Source: Protopterus annectens
Taxonomy: Eukaryota > Chordata > Ceratodontiformes > Protopteridae
Assembly: GCF_019279795.1 (NCBI RefSeq)
Contig: NC_056729.1
Span: 1,864,188,107 to 1,864,252,106 of the forward strand
Length of the DNA: 64,000 bases
Direction of reading: 5' to 3'
Shown here: piece by piece, positions 63,800 to 64,000 of the stretch
How the letters are laid out: each line of letters begins with the position of its first letter
Numbering within the stretch: the first letter of the stretch is position 1
Made by a program: the position numbers and the translations under genes
The notes under the pieces: model-generated
The model's database searches: none
Told to the model about the DNA's origin: nothing
Seen by the model: the letters and a program-made list of their open reading frames with translations, nothing else

Positions 63800-64000
63800 T
63801 GTTAAGTTGTCCATCTCGCCTTCGTTCTTGCTGTTTGGGATCGGAGCCTATCCTCGGCTCCAGCTCGGCCATCTTCAATAGCTCGAGAGCTGTTTACTGG
63901 CTTGAGGCTACCCCTTATCCCATCATGCCCAGCGACAGCTACCCAGATCTCATTTGCCGCTTCAGCTATGAGGTGCTTCGTTTCTGGCTCAGGCTTGTAT
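63800..64000 (+). mobile_element. DIRS-7 5' terminal repeat, cut by window end
   Basis: GTTAAGTTGTCCATCTCGCC resembles the 5' outer end of DIRS-5 read inward. GGAGCCTA-TCC-TCGGCTCC (63845-63863) is the same hairpin with one mismatch. The element should continue beyond the window in plus orientation. 63571-63799 shows nothing recognisable. Confidence 0.65.

Overview
The window is a eukaryotic, almost certainly vertebrate, intergenic landscape built nearly entirely of decayed retrotransposons; I find no host gene. The mix is CR1, L2, L1-like and R4/R2-like LINEs, Penelope-like elements (PLEs) with GIY-YIG endonuclease, tyrosine-recombinase DIRS elements, a V-SINE-like family and a tRNA SINE with a CR1-type tail. 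It fits a very large vertebrate genome; lungfish is my first guess and salamander the alternative, but the sequence does not prove either. Two runs of exactly 500 N (17149-17648, 43044-43543) look like scaffolding gaps.

Layout. 1-7665: two very similar minus-strand CR1 elements (CR1-1, CR1-2) offset by 3832 bp, with a DIRS terminal scrap between them. 7846-9412: a ~254-bp tandem repeat, a plus-strand DIRS gag remnant (DIRS-1) and a CR1 scrap. 9425-16600: minus-strand L2 sequence (L2-1) interrupted by a PLE (PLE-1) that has long direct terminal repeats and an inverted tail. 16600-19560: GT-rich array, gap, 31-34-bp minisatellite and degenerate long repeats. 19899-20208: SINE-1 with a perfect 17-bp target-site duplication. 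20230-32700: a nested stack in which an old DIRS (DIRS-2) is split by a second DIRS (DIRS-3), itself split by CR1-4 and cut off by a PLE 3' end (PLE-2); SINE-2 also lies in DIRS-2. 32950-33848: DIRS 3' end (DIRS-4). 33849-39887: a structurally near-complete DIRS (DIRS-5) with terminal inverted repeats and an internal complementary region. 39960-43043: LINE scraps and an R4/R2-like LINE. 43544-47600: satellite at the gap edge, anonymous sequence and an L1-like fragment. 47622-49795: CR1-6. 49865-56075: L2-2, split by PLE-3. 56227-63570: a second structurally near-complete DIRS (DIRS-6, plus strand), invaded by SINE-3, two CR1 3' ends (CR1-7, CR1-8) and a CR1-tailed SINE. 63800-64000: the 5' end of another DIRS running off the window.

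How the parts relate. Non-autonomous SINEs share 3' tails with the LINEs present here (V-SINE-like with L2, tRNA SINE with CR1). DIRS elements carry gag, RT/RNase H and tyrosine recombinase with the terminal geometry expected for a circular intermediate. PLEs carry hammerhead-like motifs in their 3' regions. Every protein-coding module seen is broken by stops, frameshifts or insertions, although some breaks at homopolymers could be assembly errors. The points I consider most worth checking are the shared zinc-ligand module at the start of five DIRS gag copies, the hammerhead-like motifs and their loss in one PLE repeat, the insertion of two PLEs at nearly the same place in L2, and the chimeric recombinase region of DIRS-6.
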